From Clostridia bacterium (GTDB lineage: Bacteria > Bacillota_E > SLMV01 > PUMD01), in assembly GCA_003562655.1 (NCBI GenBank), contig PWUC01000102.1, positions 1 to 13,706 of the forward strand: a DNA stretch of 13,706 nucleotides, in the 5' to 3' direction. A program made the translations under genes and the position numbers. The notes beneath the pieces are model-generated. The model was not told the origin of the DNA. It worked only from the letters and a program-made list of their open reading frames with translations, and did not search any database. Below, piece after piece: positions 13,463 to 13,706 of this stretch (position 1 is the stretch's first letter; every line of letters starts with the position of its first letter).

Positions 13463-13706
13463 ATGCCAGTAGAACGGGTGTGCAGCCGTCAGGGCATCGG
13501 CGGTGTTCTCAGGCGGGCCGGGATCGGCGACGGCCCGGTGTGGATCAAGGTGAACTGGACCGCGGCTGGGCGGGGGATGTTCACCGAACCGGCGGTTCTG
13601 GAGGATTTCCTGTCCGTGCTGCCGCGGCCGGTTCTGGTTGCGGAGAGCTACACCCCGGGCCGGATCCAGGGTTCGGTCCAGGATCTACCCGACGATGAGG
13701 AGGCCT
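13463..13706 (+). CDS. Partial gene cut by the window end, possibly DUF362 family
   Basis: The frame opens at ATG 13463, with GGGAGGG (13451-13457) five bases upstream, and stays open for 81 codons to the last base of the window. The visible product has VWIKVNWTAAGRGMFTEPAV (residues 28-47), then a short helix and the strand PVLVAESYTP. This recalls the start of DUF362 proteins, in which a KxN segment, a target-pair region and a strand ending in an acidic residue follow each other, but the match is by eye and covers only the N-terminus. No signal peptide or membrane segment is seen. It diverges from the adenylyltransferase-rhodanese gene and has its own extended -10 promoter. Composition matches the other real genes here. 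Confidence 0.6.
   Translation, partial: MPVERVCSRQGIGGVLRRAGIGDGPVWIKVNWTAAGRGMFTEPAVLEDFLSVLPRPVLVAESYTPGRIQGSVQDLPDDEEA

Noticed and set aside
1..13706. CRISPR arrays, insertion sequences, phage genes, tRNA or rRNA
   Set aside because: No regularly spaced repeats, transposase motifs, terminal inverted repeats or RNA-gene signatures were seen on either strand.

Overview
The window reads as chromosomal DNA from a GC-rich, endospore-forming member of the Bacillota. The strongest evidence is a complete spore-germination receptor operon (GerA, GerC and GerB family genes plus a CLC_0170-type small membrane protein) behind a sigma-G-like promoter. A YkvI-family transporter and a K+-dependent-type membrane pyrophosphatase fit the same picture. 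Lineage below phylum cannot be read from the sequence; a deep thermophilic or Limnochordia/Clostridia-like branch is only a guess. No CRISPR array, rRNA, tRNA, insertion sequence or phage module was seen.

Layout, left to right. On the plus strand, 2-1954 is a membrane ion-pumping pyrophosphatase (hppA) ending in a hairpin. It is followed by a translationally coupled pair: a 73-residue protein of unknown function (2017-2238) and an aminoglycoside/choline-kinase-fold phosphotransferase (2238-3125). A small solitary minus-strand gene of unknown function (3394-3642), with its own strong terminator, sits before a 560-base gene-free stretch. Then comes a minus-strand ERCC4/XPF-type nuclease with a C-terminal winged helix (4204-5283). 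Divergent from it is a YkvI-like membrane transporter (5566-6690), whose ribosome-binding site lies in a hairpin. Next is a SAM-dependent methyltransferase (6754-7568) broken by an apparent one-base frameshift.

From 7565 to 13370 everything is on the minus strand. Read in its own direction it starts with a MoeB/ThiF-type adenylyltransferase fused to a rhodanese domain, then a small membrane protein one base away, then a roughly 100-base gap with the sigma-G-like promoter and a 12-base palindrome, then gerA-gerC-gerB-CLC_0170. The last gene meets the methyltransferase head-on, and both genes end in the same CTAG. At the right edge a divergent extended -10 promoter drives a gene cut by the window end (13463 onward), perhaps of the DUF362 family.

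How the genes work together: the ger operon is one functional unit, a germinant receptor in the inner spore membrane. MoeB-rhodanese would serve sulfur transfer for molybdopterin, thiamine or tRNA thiolation, though no sulfur-carrier protein gene is present here. The remaining genes look like independent housekeeping or accessory genes. The least understood pieces are the 73-residue/kinase pair, the 82-residue solitary gene, the gene-free region 3643-4203 and the ERCC4 nuclease.
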